This document shows positions 35,355 to 43,735 of a DNA stretch of 43,764 nucleotides, one piece after another. The position numbers and the translations under genes were made by a program. This stretch comes from Bisbaumannia pacifica (GTDB lineage: Bacteria > Pseudomonadota > Gammaproteobacteria > Pseudomonadales > Halomonadaceae), in NCBI RefSeq assembly GCF_007989625.1, contig NZ_BJUK01000030.1:1-43764 (forward strand), written 5' to 3'. The stretch's first letter is position 1. Every line of letters begins with the position of its first letter. Below the pieces are notes generated by a model. That model made no database searches, was not told where the DNA came from, and worked only from the letters and a program-made list of their open reading frames with translations.

Positions 35355-35497
35355 GCTTGTTCCTAGGCTTCCATCGGCGATCCGGGCGACGTCGGAGTAT
35401 GAGGCAGACGTGGTGTGATCGGTGGGTTGAAGGACGCCTCGGCGGGGCGCTAGGCGTGATACCAAAGTCGGGTATCGGGGCTGGTGGTTTGGTGGAC

Positions 35498-35549
35498 TAT
35501 AATCAGGATCGAGATAGATGAATAAATCTATTGTTGTGTAAATAAACAA
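35498..35549 (+). promoter_or_regulatory. Promoter and MarR-type operators of the TRAP operon
   Basis: A perfect -10 box TATAAT (35498-35503) is followed by the inverted repeat ATAGAT-N6-ATCTAT (35514-35531) and by TTGTGTAAATAAACAA (35534-35549), which shares the ATAAACA half-site with the MarR operator at 29970. The repeats lie at and after the expected start site, fitting repression. No clear -35 box was seen. Confidence 0.55.
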
Positions 35550-35575
35550 ATATAACCCAGCCACCGAGGTGACTC

Positions 35576-36709
35576 ATGACACACCGCCCCCTGTTCAAGA
35601 CCCTGGCCCTGGCTGCCGCCATCGGCAGCCTGACGCTTGCCGCTCAGGCCCAGGCGCGCGACTTGCGTCTGGCGCCGGGGGTGCCGCCGGCCCACCCGGC
35701 CTACACCCCGCTGTATACCGAGTTTATGGCGCAGATCGCCGAAGAGACCGAGGGACGCCTGGGCGGACAGATCATGGGCACCGAGGTCGCCAATATCGGC
35801 AATATGCGCAATGCCATCCGCAGCGGCCTGGTGGAGGTGGGACTCTTCCTGCCGGCCTATTTCCCCGCCGACCTGCCGGAAATCAACCTGGTCGGCGACA
35901 TGGCCCTGCTCGGCACCAACTCCTACGCCATGGGCGCGGCCATGACCGAGTACATCGCTACCTGCGAGGCCTGTCAGGAGGAGCTCAAGCGGCTCGGCAT
36001 CATCTACACCAGCTCTCACGCTAGCGATACCTACCAGTTGCTCAGCACCCAGCCGGTGCGTACCGTCGAAGACCTGGCCGGCCTGCGGCTGCGCGTCGGC
36101 GGGCCTCAGTACTCGCGCTGGGCGGAGGCCATGTCGGCCACGCCGGCGTCCATCCCGGTCGGCGAGCAGTTCGAGGCGCTCTCCCAGGGGGTCATCGACG
36201 GCACCGTGGCCTCGATGGGTGACATCATCTCCTTCCGCCTGGAAGACGCGGTCGACTATCTCACCATGCTCGACCTGGGCACCTTCCATAGCACCATCTC
36301 TCATGCCGTGGCCCTGCCGGTATGGCAATCGCTCTCTCCCGAAGAGCGCGAGGCCATCGTGCGTGCCTCGACAGAGGCGAGTGCCCTGGGCAGTGAGCGC
36401 TGGGCCTACGAGATGACCGACGAGGCGCTGGCCCTGGCCGACGAGCACGGTATCGAGATCCTCGAGCCCAGCGACGACTTGGTCGCGGCCAGCCGCGCCT
36501 TCGGTGAGCAGGACCTCGATTACGCCGCCCGGCAGGCCGAGGAGCGTTACGGCGTCGAGGATGCCCGCGCCAAGCTCGATCGCTTTATCGCGCTGGTCGA
36601 CAAGTGGAACGGCATGGTCGAGGAGGTCGGCGAGGATCCCGTGGCCGTGGCCGAGGCCGTGAATCGTGAGGTCTGGGACCGGGTGGATTTCACCACCTAC
36701 GGCATCTGA
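35576..36709 (+). CDS. dctP: TRAP transporter substrate-binding protein DctP
   Basis: This 377-residue periplasmic solute receptor of the DctP family has a signal peptide (hydrophobic segment about residues 8-22, cleavage after AQA near 26). The pattern RLRVGGPQYSRWAEAMSATPASIPVGEQFEALSQG contains the conserved arginine that normally binds a substrate carboxylate. It opens a dctPQM operon between mobA and a CoA-transferase, so a carboxylated aromatic or a degradation product is a more likely ligand than C4-dicarboxylates (inferred). GAGGTGA precedes the start. Confidence 0.88.
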   Translation: MTHRPLFKTLALAAAIGSLTLAAQAQARDLRLAPGVPPAHPAYTPLYTEFMAQIAEETEGRLGGQIMGTEVANIGNMRNAIRSGLVEVGLFLPAYFPADLPEINLVGDMALLGTNSYAMGAAMTEYIATCEACQEELKRLGIIYTSSHASDTYQLLSTQPVRTVEDLAGLRLRVGGPQYSRWAEAMSATPASIPVGEQFEALSQGVIDGTVASMGDIISFRLEDAVDYLTMLDLGTFHSTISHAVALPVWQSLSPEEREAIVRASTEASALGSERWAYEMTDEALALADEHGIEILEPSDDLVAASRAFGEQDLDYAARQAEERYGVEDARAKLDRFIALVDKWNGMVEEVGEDPVAVAEAVNREVWDRVDFTTYGI

Positions 36710-36769
36710 TGTCCCGTCATCCGGGGGCCGCCGGCCTCCGGACTCACCCATGACGCTGGAGGCTCGCTT

Positions 36770-37288
36770 ATGGCGGCTCTATATCGCCTGACCAATCGCG
36801 CCGCCGTCGGCCTGGCCATGCTGGGTACCCTCGGTATCCTGCTGATGGTGGTGCATATCACCCTGGATGTGATCCTGCGCTCGACCCTGTCGGTATCGCT
36901 TCCGGCCACCGTGGAACTGGTGACCCGCTATTACCTGATCGCCATGGCCCTGCTGCCCCTGGGCTGGGTGGAGTGGTGTCGCGAGATGATCGCCGTGGAG
37001 GCCCTGGAGGGGCCGATGGGGCCCCGGCTGGTGCGCCTGTCCGACGTCCTGGTGGCACTGCTCTCGGCGGGCATCTATGCCGTGCTGGCCGTGGCCACCT
37101 GGGGCAAGGCCATGGAGCAGTTCGCCATCGGCTCCTATGTGATGTCGCTCAACGTCTCCATACCGGTCTGGCCGACCTACTTCGTACTGCCGCTGGCCTT
37201 CGCCCTGGCGACCCTGGTGTGTGTCGCCCGGCTGCCCTTCCTGCTGGGGGGCGTGACCGCGTCTCCGGCCCCACAAGGAGAGAGGTGA
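36770..37288 (+). CDS. dctQ: TRAP transporter small membrane subunit DctQ
   Basis: This 172-residue inner-membrane protein has four predicted membrane spans (about residues 12-32, 45-63, 88-108 and 128-150), as usual for DctQ. The segment ITLDVILRSTLSVSLPATVELV fits the family. It lies between dctP and dctM; the gap to dctM is only three bases. Together the two membrane subunits use a sodium gradient to import what DctP binds. Confidence 0.87.
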   Translation: MAALYRLTNRAAVGLAMLGTLGILLMVVHITLDVILRSTLSVSLPATVELVTRYYLIAMALLPLGWVEWCREMIAVEALEGPMGPRLVRLSDVLVALLSAGIYAVLAVATWGKAMEQFAIGSYVMSLNVSIPVWPTYFVLPLAFALATLVCVARLPFLLGGVTASPAPQGER

Positions 37289-37291
37289 ATC

Positions 37292-38590
37292 ATGTCCGTC
37301 ACCGTCGGTCTTTATGGCCTCCTCGCCCTGCTGTTGCTATTGGCCCTGCGTGTTCCGGTCGCCCTGTCCCTGATCAGCGTCTCGTTGGGCGGGATGACGG
37401 CGATGCTGGGCTGGGATACCACCATCGGCATGCTCTCTTCCAGCCCCTATGAATTTATCGCCAAGTGGACGCTGAGCGCGGTGCCGATGTTCCTGTTGAT
37501 GGGCTTCGTCTGCTTCCACTCCGGCCTGACGCAGGGGTTGTTCAATGCCGCCAAGGTGGTGTTTCGCTGGCTGCCCGGCGGGGTGGCGATCTCCAGCATC
37601 GTCGCCAGTTCCGGCTTCGCCGCGGTCAGTGGCTCTAGCGTCGCCTGCTCGGCGGCCATGGGCCGCATCGCCATCCCCGAGATGGTCAGCGGTGGCTACA
37701 AGCCGAGCTTCGCCTGCGGCACCATCGCTGCCGGCGGCACCATCGGCGCGCTGATCCCGCCGAGCATCCTGATGATCGTCTACGGGGTCTTCGCCCAGGT
37801 CTCCATCACGCAGGTGTTCCTGGGCGGCATTACCATCGGCCTGCTGACCGCGCTGAGCTATGTCCTGGTGATCCTGATGGTCAGCTGGCTGCGGCCGGAT
37901 ATCGTGCCCCGCGAGGCCATCGGTTCCCGCGACGTGAGTACCCGCGAGGCGCTGATCGATATCTGGCCGGTACTGGTGCTGGGCGTGCTGGTCTTCGGTG
38001 GCCTCTTCTCGGGCATCTTTACCGCCACCGAAGCCGGGGCCGTGGGCGCCGCCGGGGCGATCCTGATCGCCTCGCTGTTGGGCCGTCTGAATCGCCAGTC
38101 GATGAAGGCCGCCCTGCTCGAGACCCTGGCCACCACCTCGGCGCTGCTGATCATCGGCGTCGGTGCCAGCATGTTCACCCTCTTTCTCAGCCTGAGTGGT
38201 CTGGCCGGCTTTATCACCGGAGCGGTGACCGGTTGGGATCCCACCTACCTCGAGCTGATGCTGGTGGTGGTGGTGATCTACCTCTTCCTGGGGCTGTTCA
38301 TGGAGCCCTTCGGCGCCATGCTGGTGACCCTGCCGGTGCTGCTGCCGGTGTTCGAACTCTACGACGTCAGCCTGATCTGGTTCGGGGTACTGCTGGTGAA
38401 GCTACTGGAGATCGGCATGATCACCCCGCCGGTAGGCATGAACATCTTCGTGATCAAGGGAGTCGCGGGCCAATACGCCTCCCTGGTGGAGATCTTCAAG
38501 GGCGTGGCGACCTTCCTGGTGGCCGATATCCTGGTGGTGGCCCTGGTGATCTTCTATCCGCAGATCGTGCTGCTGATGACCGGCGGCTGA
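37292..38590 (+). CDS. dctM: TRAP transporter large membrane subunit DctM
   Basis: This 432-residue transporter subunit has the DctM layout of about 11-12 membrane spans, with the conserved stretches GSSVACSAAMGRIAIPEM, AGGTIGALIPPSILMIVYG and GMITPPVGMNIFVIKG. It carries the sodium-driven transport path of the TRAP system. It starts at 37292 after an AGAGAGG site and ends 111 bp before the CoA-transferase gene, which has its own promoter-operator region. Confidence 0.92.
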   Translation: MSVTVGLYGLLALLLLLALRVPVALSLISVSLGGMTAMLGWDTTIGMLSSSPYEFIAKWTLSAVPMFLLMGFVCFHSGLTQGLFNAAKVVFRWLPGGVAISSIVASSGFAAVSGSSVACSAAMGRIAIPEMVSGGYKPSFACGTIAAGGTIGALIPPSILMIVYGVFAQVSITQVFLGGITIGLLTALSYVLVILMVSWLRPDIVPREAIGSRDVSTREALIDIWPVLVLGVLVFGGLFSGIFTATEAGAVGAAGAILIASLLGRLNRQSMKAALLETLATTSALLIIGVGASMFTLFLSLSGLAGFITGAVTGWDPTYLELMLVVVVIYLFLGLFMEPFGAMLVTLPVLLPVFELYDVSLIWFGVLLVKLLEIGMITPPVGMNIFVIKGVAGQYASLVEIFKGVATFLVADILVVALVIFYPQIVLLMTGG

Positions 38591-38637
38591 ACGGGGCGCT
38601 TCGCGTGTTATCGGCGCCGACGTGCCGCACCAAATGT

Positions 38638-38664
38638 TTGTTATATAAACAATATATTTATACT
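38638..38664 (+). promoter_or_regulatory. Promoter and MarR-type operator before the CoA-transferase gene
   Basis: TTGTTATATAAACAA (38638-38652) is a perfect 5-5-5 inverted repeat with the ATAAACA half-site seen at 29970 and 35534. A -10-like TATACT lies at 38659-38664, so the palindrome overlaps the promoter core. This AT-rich stretch stands out from the GC-rich surroundings. Confidence 0.6.
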
Positions 38665-38701
38665 CGTAGCTTTTAATGCCTCCAGTAAGAGGGCCGAGAC
38701 A

Positions 38702-40264
38702 GTGAGCAAGATCATCGACATAAAGCGCGCCGCGAGCCTGATCAAGGACGGCGATACCGTTGTCTGGACCACCGCCGGCCTGTGTGGCTTCGCCGAGGCG
38801 ATGGCCGCGGCGCTGGAGGCGCGTTTCCTGGAGACCGGGGCGCCCCGCGACCTGACCCTCGCCCACAGCTGTGGCTGCGGTGATGGCAAGACCCGCGGCA
38901 TGAATCACCTGGGCCACGCCGGCCTGGTCAAGCGCCTGATCAGCGGCCACACCGGCCAGGCACCACGCATGGGCGAGCTGATCCGCGAGAACCGCATCGA
39001 GGGTTACCTGCTGCCCCAAGGCGTGCTGGCTCACCTATGGCGGCACATCGCCGGCAAGAAGCCCGGGGTGCTCAGCAGGGTGGGGCTCGGTACCTTCGTC
39101 GACCCGCACCTGGAAGGCGGAAAGGCCAACGCGGCGGCCGAGGAGGACCTGGTCAAGCGGGTCGAGCTGGAGGGCGAGGAGTGGCTGCTCTATCGCACCT
39201 TCCCGGTGGACGTGGCGGTGATCCGCGCCACCACCGCCGACGAGCGCGGCAACCTGAGCCTGGAGCGCGAGGCGATCTTCCTCGAGCAGCTCTCCATGGC
39301 CCAGGCGGCCAAGAACAGTGGCGGCATCGTTATCGCCCAGGTGGAGTACCTGGCCCGGCAGGGCAGCCTGCACCCGCAGCGGGTCAAGGTGCCGGGCGAC
39401 CTGGTGGACTACGTGGTGGTGGCCGAGCCCGAGCAGCATATGCAGACCATGGCCACCGTCTACAACCCGGCGCTCTCCGGTGACCTCAAGGTACCGCTCG
39501 ACGGTATCCAGGCGTTGCCGCTGGATCCACGCAAGATCATCGCCCGCCGCGCCGCCATGGAGCTGGTGCCGGGCGGGGTGGTCAACCTCGGCATCGGCAT
39601 GCCCGAGGGGGTCGCAAGCGTCGCGGCGGAGGAGGGCGTCAGCGACCTGATGACCCTGACCACCGAACTCGGCACCTACGGGGGCGTGCCCGCCAGTGGT
39701 GGTGACTTCGCCACCTCCTACAACGCCGAGGCGATCATCGACCACGGCTACCAGTTCGACTTCTACGACGGCGGCGGCCTGGACGTCTGCTTCCTGGGCC
39801 TGGCCCAGACCGATCACGAGGGCAACCTCAACGTCAGCAAGTTTGGCGACAAGGTCGTCGGCCCGGGCGGCTTCATCAATATCAGCCAGAACGCCCGCAA
39901 GGTGGTGTTCTGCGGCACCTTCACCAACGGCGGCGAGGTGGCGGTGGAGGAGAGCGGTCGCCTGGCCATCCGCCAGGAGGGCCACCGCCGCAAGTTCGTG
40001 CAGCGCGTCGACCAGATCACCTTCAGCGGCCGCTATGCCCAGGAGACCGGCAAGCCGGTGCTGTTCGTTACCGAGCGCTGCGTCTTCGAGCTGATCGACG
40101 GCGAGGTCACCCTCACCGAGGTGGCGCCGGGCATCGATATCGAGCGCGACATCCTGGCGGCCATGGACTTCGTACCGCGCATCGCTGACGAGCTGCGCGA
40201 GATGCCGGCCGGGCTCTTCCGGCCTGAGTGGGGTGGGCTGCGCGCGCACCTGACAGACGACTGA
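38702..40264 (+). CDS. Acetate/propionate-type CoA-transferase (single-chain, family I)
   Basis: This 520-residue protein contains both family I CoA-transferase domains in one chain (about 1-270 and 275-500), like propionate CoA-transferase and E. coli YdiF. The active-site glutamate is probably E322 in TTELGTYGG. It starts with GTG behind AAGAGGG. It would move CoA between acetyl-CoA or another donor and a small acid. It is unrelated in subunit layout to the split PcaIJ enzyme in the same window. Being next to a thiolase, it may activate a 3-oxo acid for cleavage; the real substrate is unknown. Confidence 0.85.
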   Translation: MSKIIDIKRAASLIKDGDTVVWTTAGLCGFAEAMAAALEARFLETGAPRDLTLAHSCGCGDGKTRGMNHLGHAGLVKRLISGHTGQAPRMGELIRENRIEGYLLPQGVLAHLWRHIAGKKPGVLSRVGLGTFVDPHLEGGKANAAAEEDLVKRVELEGEEWLLYRTFPVDVAVIRATTADERGNLSLEREAIFLEQLSMAQAAKNSGGIVIAQVEYLARQGSLHPQRVKVPGDLVDYVVVAEPEQHMQTMATVYNPALSGDLKVPLDGIQALPLDPRKIIARRAAMELVPGGVVNLGIGMPEGVASVAAEEGVSDLMTLTTELGTYGGVPASGGDFATSYNAEAIIDHGYQFDFYDGGGLDVCFLGLAQTDHEGNLNVSKFGDKVVGPGGFINISQNARKVVFCGTFTNGGEVAVEESGRLAIRQEGHRRKFVQRVDQITFSGRYAQETGKPVLFVTERCVFELIDGEVTLTEVAPGIDIERDILAAMDFVPRIADELREMPAGLFRPEWGGLRAHLTDD

Positions 40265-40333
40265 GCATCAGGGTTGGGGCCGCGCTCCCGTATCCCGGGG
40301 CGGGCCTCCTTTTTCCCCTTGGAGGAATTTCGT

Positions 40334-41524
40334 ATGTTCAAGAACGCCTATATTCCCTACGGCGGCTACTACTCCAGCCCCTTCTGCAAGTGGATGGGCA
40401 GCCTGGCCAACCTCAACTCCATCGAACTGGGCGCGGCCACCAGCAAGCGCTGGTTCGCCAGCCGCGATATCGATCCGGCGATCATCGATTACCTCTATCT
40501 GGGCGTCTCGGTGGGCCAGAAGTCGATCTTCTACGGCGCGCCCTGGGCCGCGGCCATGATGGGCGCCGGCCAGGCCCCGGGCCAGAACATCACCCAGGCC
40601 TGCGCCACCGCCACCACCGCGGTGTTCAATGCCGCCCTGGCGGTGGAAAGCGGCAGCTTCGATACCACCTATTGCCTGCTCGCCGACCGTCCCTCCAACG
40701 GCCCCCACACCATCTGGCCCAATCCTGCCGGCCCGGGCGGTGAGGTGATCGCCGAGAACTGGAACATGGACAACATCGCCGCCGACCCGGTCACCGGCAA
40801 GGACATGCTGACCACTGCCGAGAACGTGGCCCGGGAGCACGGCTTCACCCGTGAGCAGGCCGATGAACTGACCCTGCGTCGCTACGCGCAGTACGCCGAG
40901 GCCCTGGCCGACGACCGTGCCTTCCAGAAACGCTACATGTTCCCGTTGGAGGTGGCGGTCTCGCGCAAGGAGACCAAGCTCGTCGAGGCCGACGAGGGCG
41001 TGACCGCGACCAGTGCCGAGGGCCTGGCCAAGCTGCGCACGGTGCAGCCCGACGGCATTCATACCTACGGGGCCCAGACCCATCCGGCCGATGCCAATGC
41101 CGGCATCGTCGTCACCACCCGCGAGCGGGCCCAGGCGATGAGCCGCGACCCGCAGATGGCCGTGCAGGTGCTGGCTTACGGTCATGCCCGCACCAAGCCG
41201 GCGCATATGCCCATGGCGCCTGCCACCGCCGCCCAGCGGGCGCTCGATCAGGCCGGCTTGACGATCGCTCAGATCAAGACGGTCAAGAATCACTCGCCCT
41301 TTATCGCCAATGACCTGCATCTGGCCAAGGCGTTGGGGATCGACGCCCACGATTTCAACAACTACGGCACCTCGCTGGTTTACGGGCATCCCCAGGCGCC
41401 GACCCTGGCGCGCCTGCTGATCGAGGCCATCGAGGAGACTGCCATCAAGGGCGGCGGCTATGCCCTGGTCACCGGCTGTGCCGCCGGTGACTCCGCCGCG
41501 GCCCTGGTCGTCAAGGTGGGCTAA
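40334..41524 (+). CDS. Atypical thiolase-family protein
   Basis: This 396-residue thiolase-fold protein has a probable nucleophile C90 (NITQACATATTA) and a C-terminal cysteine in VTGCAAGDSAAAL. The usual [12 protein letters not shown] loop is replaced by NNYGTSLVYGHPQAPT, with the GHP histidine kept, and NHSPFIANDL stands where thiolases have NEAFA. These changes suggest a subfamily with a different acyl substrate from PcaF. GGAGGA precedes the start at 40334. It follows the CoA-transferase by 69 bp and is probably in its operon. The reaction could be cleavage or condensation of a 3-oxoacyl-CoA. Confidence 0.8.
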   Translation: MFKNAYIPYGGYYSSPFCKWMGSLANLNSIELGAATSKRWFASRDIDPAIIDYLYLGVSVGQKSIFYGAPWAAAMMGAGQAPGQNITQACATATTAVFNAALAVESGSFDTTYCLLADRPSNGPHTIWPNPAGPGGEVIAENWNMDNIAADPVTGKDMLTTAENVAREHGFTREQADELTLRRYAQYAEALADDRAFQKRYMFPLEVAVSRKETKLVEADEGVTATSAEGLAKLRTVQPDGIHTYGAQTHPADANAGIVVTTRERAQAMSRDPQMAVQVLAYGHARTKPAHMPMAPATAAQRALDQAGLTIAQIKTVKNHSPFIANDLHLAKALGIDAHDFNNYGTSLVYGHPQAPTLARLLIEAIEETAIKGGGYALVTGCAAGDSAAALVVKVG

Positions 41525-41546
41525 GGCCCTGGCGAGGTGATATCGG

Positions 41547-41577
41547 CGATGCCCGCCGAGAAGGCCGGCGGGCATCG
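41547..41577. terminator. Hairpin after the thiolase gene
   Basis: A perfect 12-bp stem, CGATGCCCGCCG (41547-41558) with CGGCGGGCATCG (41566-41577), closes a 7-base loop. It lies 22 bp after the thiolase stop. It is followed by A-rich sequence, not T-rich, so termination may be rho-dependent or relate to the opposite strand. Confidence 0.45.
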
Positions 41578-41682
41578 TCGCGAAAAATAAAACAACAAGA
41601 ATTGCACGCAGTGTATCTCGGTTCGCTGTCTCTCCGGGATAGCGAAACCGCCATCACGACAATAAAGACGGAGATCGAAAAG

Positions 41683-42756
41683 ATGATGAATAAGAAAAAT
41701 CTCGCCATGGCGATCGCGCTGGCTGGTGTATCGGCTGTCTCGGCCCAGGCTTATGGTCTGGAACTGGGCGAGTTCAATGGCGCTCAGTTCAGCATTGGCG
41801 GCTATATCAAGGCGGAGGGTATCTTCACCGACCCCGACGGTGGCGATAGCGACTTCGATGCCAGTGCCCGTCAATCACGGATTAATTTTCGGGTCGATCG
41901 TCAAATCGAAGGGCATGATGTCACGGCCTTCGTGGAGGGGGACTTCTGGGACAATGCCACGGATAGCAGTGACAAGAGCTATGCCATGCGGTTGCGCCAT
42001 GCCTATATCCAGGTCGACAACCTGACGATCGGCCAGACCTGGAATGGCCAGTTCTATGCCAATGCTCCCTTCGATGTCGAACTGCTCGACTTCTATGGCA
42101 CCGGTATCGGTAGCGTCTCCGGAAGTGGCGCGGTCGTCCGCCCCGATCTGGTCATGCACTACACCACGGGGGGCTTCCGCTTCACCCTTCAGGACCCGGT
42201 CAATCAGGAGGCCGATTTCCCGGATATGGTGGCAGCCTATACGCATCGCACCGAGAGTGGGCATGCCTTCAATGCGGCAGTCACCGGGAGGGAGGTCGAG
42301 ACCGGCGTGGATGATTCCGAGTTCGGTGCCGCGTTCTCCCTGGCGGCGAAATTCAATTTCGGCGACACCGCGCTAGCCCTGAGCGGCTACACGGGGGAAG
42401 GCAACAACGTCTACTCCGGGTGGGGCTATAATGGCGCGACCGCCCCGGCCAGCATCGCCTCGAGGGGGGAGGTCAATGCCTCGGGGGATCTGGTGGAAAC
42501 CACGGGCTTCTCTGCCGGTATCAGTCACCGCTTCGGCGAGCGGCTGCGCGGCAATCTGCGCTATGCCCAGGTGGAGGCGGATGAAGTGGCTCCCGGTGTC
42601 GCCGATGACACCCTGGAAACCATGAATGTCAACCTCATCTACACCTACCTGCCCGGCCTGGATTTCGGCATCGAATGGCGGGATCGCAGTGCGCTGACCA
42701 TGCCGCTGCGCCCTGCAGGGCAGCAGGTGGAGCTGATGGCGATGTACAAGTTTTAA
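41683..42756 (+). CDS. DcaP-like outer-membrane porin
   Basis: This 357-residue protein is a predicted trimeric porin of the DcaP-like family. It has a signal peptide with cleavage after AQA (near residue 23), the early strand SIGGYIKAEGIFTDPD, the conserved RQSRINFRV and RLRHAYIQVDNLTIGQTW segments, and a C-terminal MYKF ending in phenylalanine. DcaP of Acinetobacter takes up dicarboxylic acids, so this porin may admit the acid imported by the TRAP system (inferred). ATG at 41683 follows GGAG by nine bases. An inverted repeat TTCGCT/AGCGAA (41622-41646) lies in the leader. Confidence 0.82.
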   Translation: MMNKKNLAMAIALAGVSAVSAQAYGLELGEFNGAQFSIGGYIKAEGIFTDPDGGDSDFDASARQSRINFRVDRQIEGHDVTAFVEGDFWDNATDSSDKSYAMRLRHAYIQVDNLTIGQTWNGQFYANAPFDVELLDFYGTGIGSVSGSGAVVRPDLVMHYTTGGFRFTLQDPVNQEADFPDMVAAYTHRTESGHAFNAAVTGREVETGVDDSEFGAAFSLAAKFNFGDTALALSGYTGEGNNVYSGWGYNGATAPASIASRGEVNASGDLVETTGFSAGISHRFGERLRGNLRYAQVEADEVAPGVADDTLETMNVNLIYTYLPGLDFGIEWRDRSALTMPLRPAGQQVELMAMYKF

Positions 42757-42809
42757 CGCAGACTCCTTGATTCGTTTATTGTCCTTGTTTTGATCGCTTG
42801 CATTTTAAA

Positions 42810-42851
42810 GGCGAATCATCGGTTAGCTTCGATGATTCGCCTCTTTTTCTT
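42810..42851 (+). terminator. Rho-independent terminator after the porin gene
   Basis: A 12-bp stem, GGCGAATCATCG (42810-42821) with CGATGATTCGCC (42830-42841), closes an 8-base loop and is followed by TCTTTTTCTT. It is the clearest terminator in the window. Confidence 0.9.
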
Positions 42852-42942
42852 GCGGCGGTGGTATCAGACGCACCTTAATGTGGGGTGTGATATCGAGATA
42901 ATTGCCGTGCCGCCACAGTCCTTTCACGCTGGAGACGAGTCT

Positions 42943-43683
42943 ATGAAGTTGTACGAACGCGTGGCCGTGGTGACCGGTGCCGGTCGCGGCCTGGGCGCAG
43001 CCATGGTCGAGCGGTTGGCCGCCGAGGGGGCGCGCACCGTAGTGGTGGACATCGACGGCGATGCCGCCCGGAGGATGGCCGAGGCGCTGGTAGAACGGGG
43101 TCATGACAGCCTGGCAATCGCCTGCGATGTGGCCGACCGTGCCCAGGTGGCGGCATTGATAAGGCGCGTGATAGAGCGCTTCGGCCGCCTGGACATCCTG
43201 GTCAACAACGCCGGCATCACACGTGACGCGGCCTTCCTCAAGATGACCGACGAGCAGTGGAACGCGGTGATGGACGTCAACCTCACCTCGATGTTCCTGT
43301 GCACCCAGGAGGTCGCCCGACACATGGTCGAGCGCCAAGCGGGGCGCATCGTCTGCATCAGCTCGTTGTCCGGCAATGAGGGCAACTTCGGCCAGGCCAA
43401 CTATTCTGCCGCCAAGGCTGGCGTGATCGGCTTCGTGAAGAGCCTAAGCAAGGAGCTGGCGTGCCAGGGCGTGGCGATCAACGCGGTGGCGCCGGGGTTC
43501 ATCGACAGCGAGATGACCGCGCAGATCCCGGACAAGGTGCGCGATAAGCTGCTGGCGCGGATTCCCCAGGGCCGCAGCGGTCGACCGGAGGAGGTCGCGG
43601 CGGTGGTGGCCTTCCTGGCCTCCGACGAGGCTTCCTATGTCAACGGCCAGACCCTCAACGTCAACGGCGGGATGTACGTGTGA
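42943..43683 (+). CDS. FabG/PhaB-like short-chain dehydrogenase/reductase
   Basis: This 246-residue classical SDR has the cofactor motif TGAGRGLG (11-18), NNAG (88-91) and the catalytic triad S141, Y154, K158 (ISSLSG, QANYSAAK). It resembles 3-oxoacyl-ACP and acetoacetyl-CoA reductases. The start at 42943 follows GGAGA. It has its own transcript, since a strong terminator precedes it and another hairpin follows. In this block it may act as a 3-hydroxyacyl-CoA dehydrogenase supplying the thiolase, or in short-chain hydroxyacid metabolism; the sequence alone does not decide. Confidence 0.85.
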   Translation: MKLYERVAVVTGAGRGLGAAMVERLAAEGARTVVVDIDGDAARRMAEALVERGHDSLAIACDVADRAQVAALIRRVIERFGRLDILVNNAGITRDAAFLKMTDEQWNAVMDVNLTSMFLCTQEVARHMVERQAGRIVCISSLSGNEGNFGQANYSAAKAGVIGFVKSLSKELACQGVAINAVAPGFIDSEMTAQIPDKVRDKLLARIPQGRSGRPEEVAAVVAFLASDEASYVNGQTLNVNGGMYV

Positions 43684-43701
43684 CGTCGTGGATTGCCCTG
43701 C

Positions 43702-43735
43702 AGAAGGCGCTGACCGGGTAGGGGCTGCGCCTTCT
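43702..43735 (+). terminator. Hairpin terminator after the SDR gene
   Basis: AGAAGGCGC (43702-43710) pairs perfectly with GCGCCTTCT (43727-43735) across a 16-base loop, followed by TCTCTC. It suggests that the SDR gene is the last of its transcript. The remaining bases to 43764 show nothing further. Confidence 0.55.

Noticed and set aside
35321-35521. Plus-strand frame of 66 codons after mobA
   Set aside because: It runs through the mobA terminator hairpin and the TRAP promoter and has no family features.
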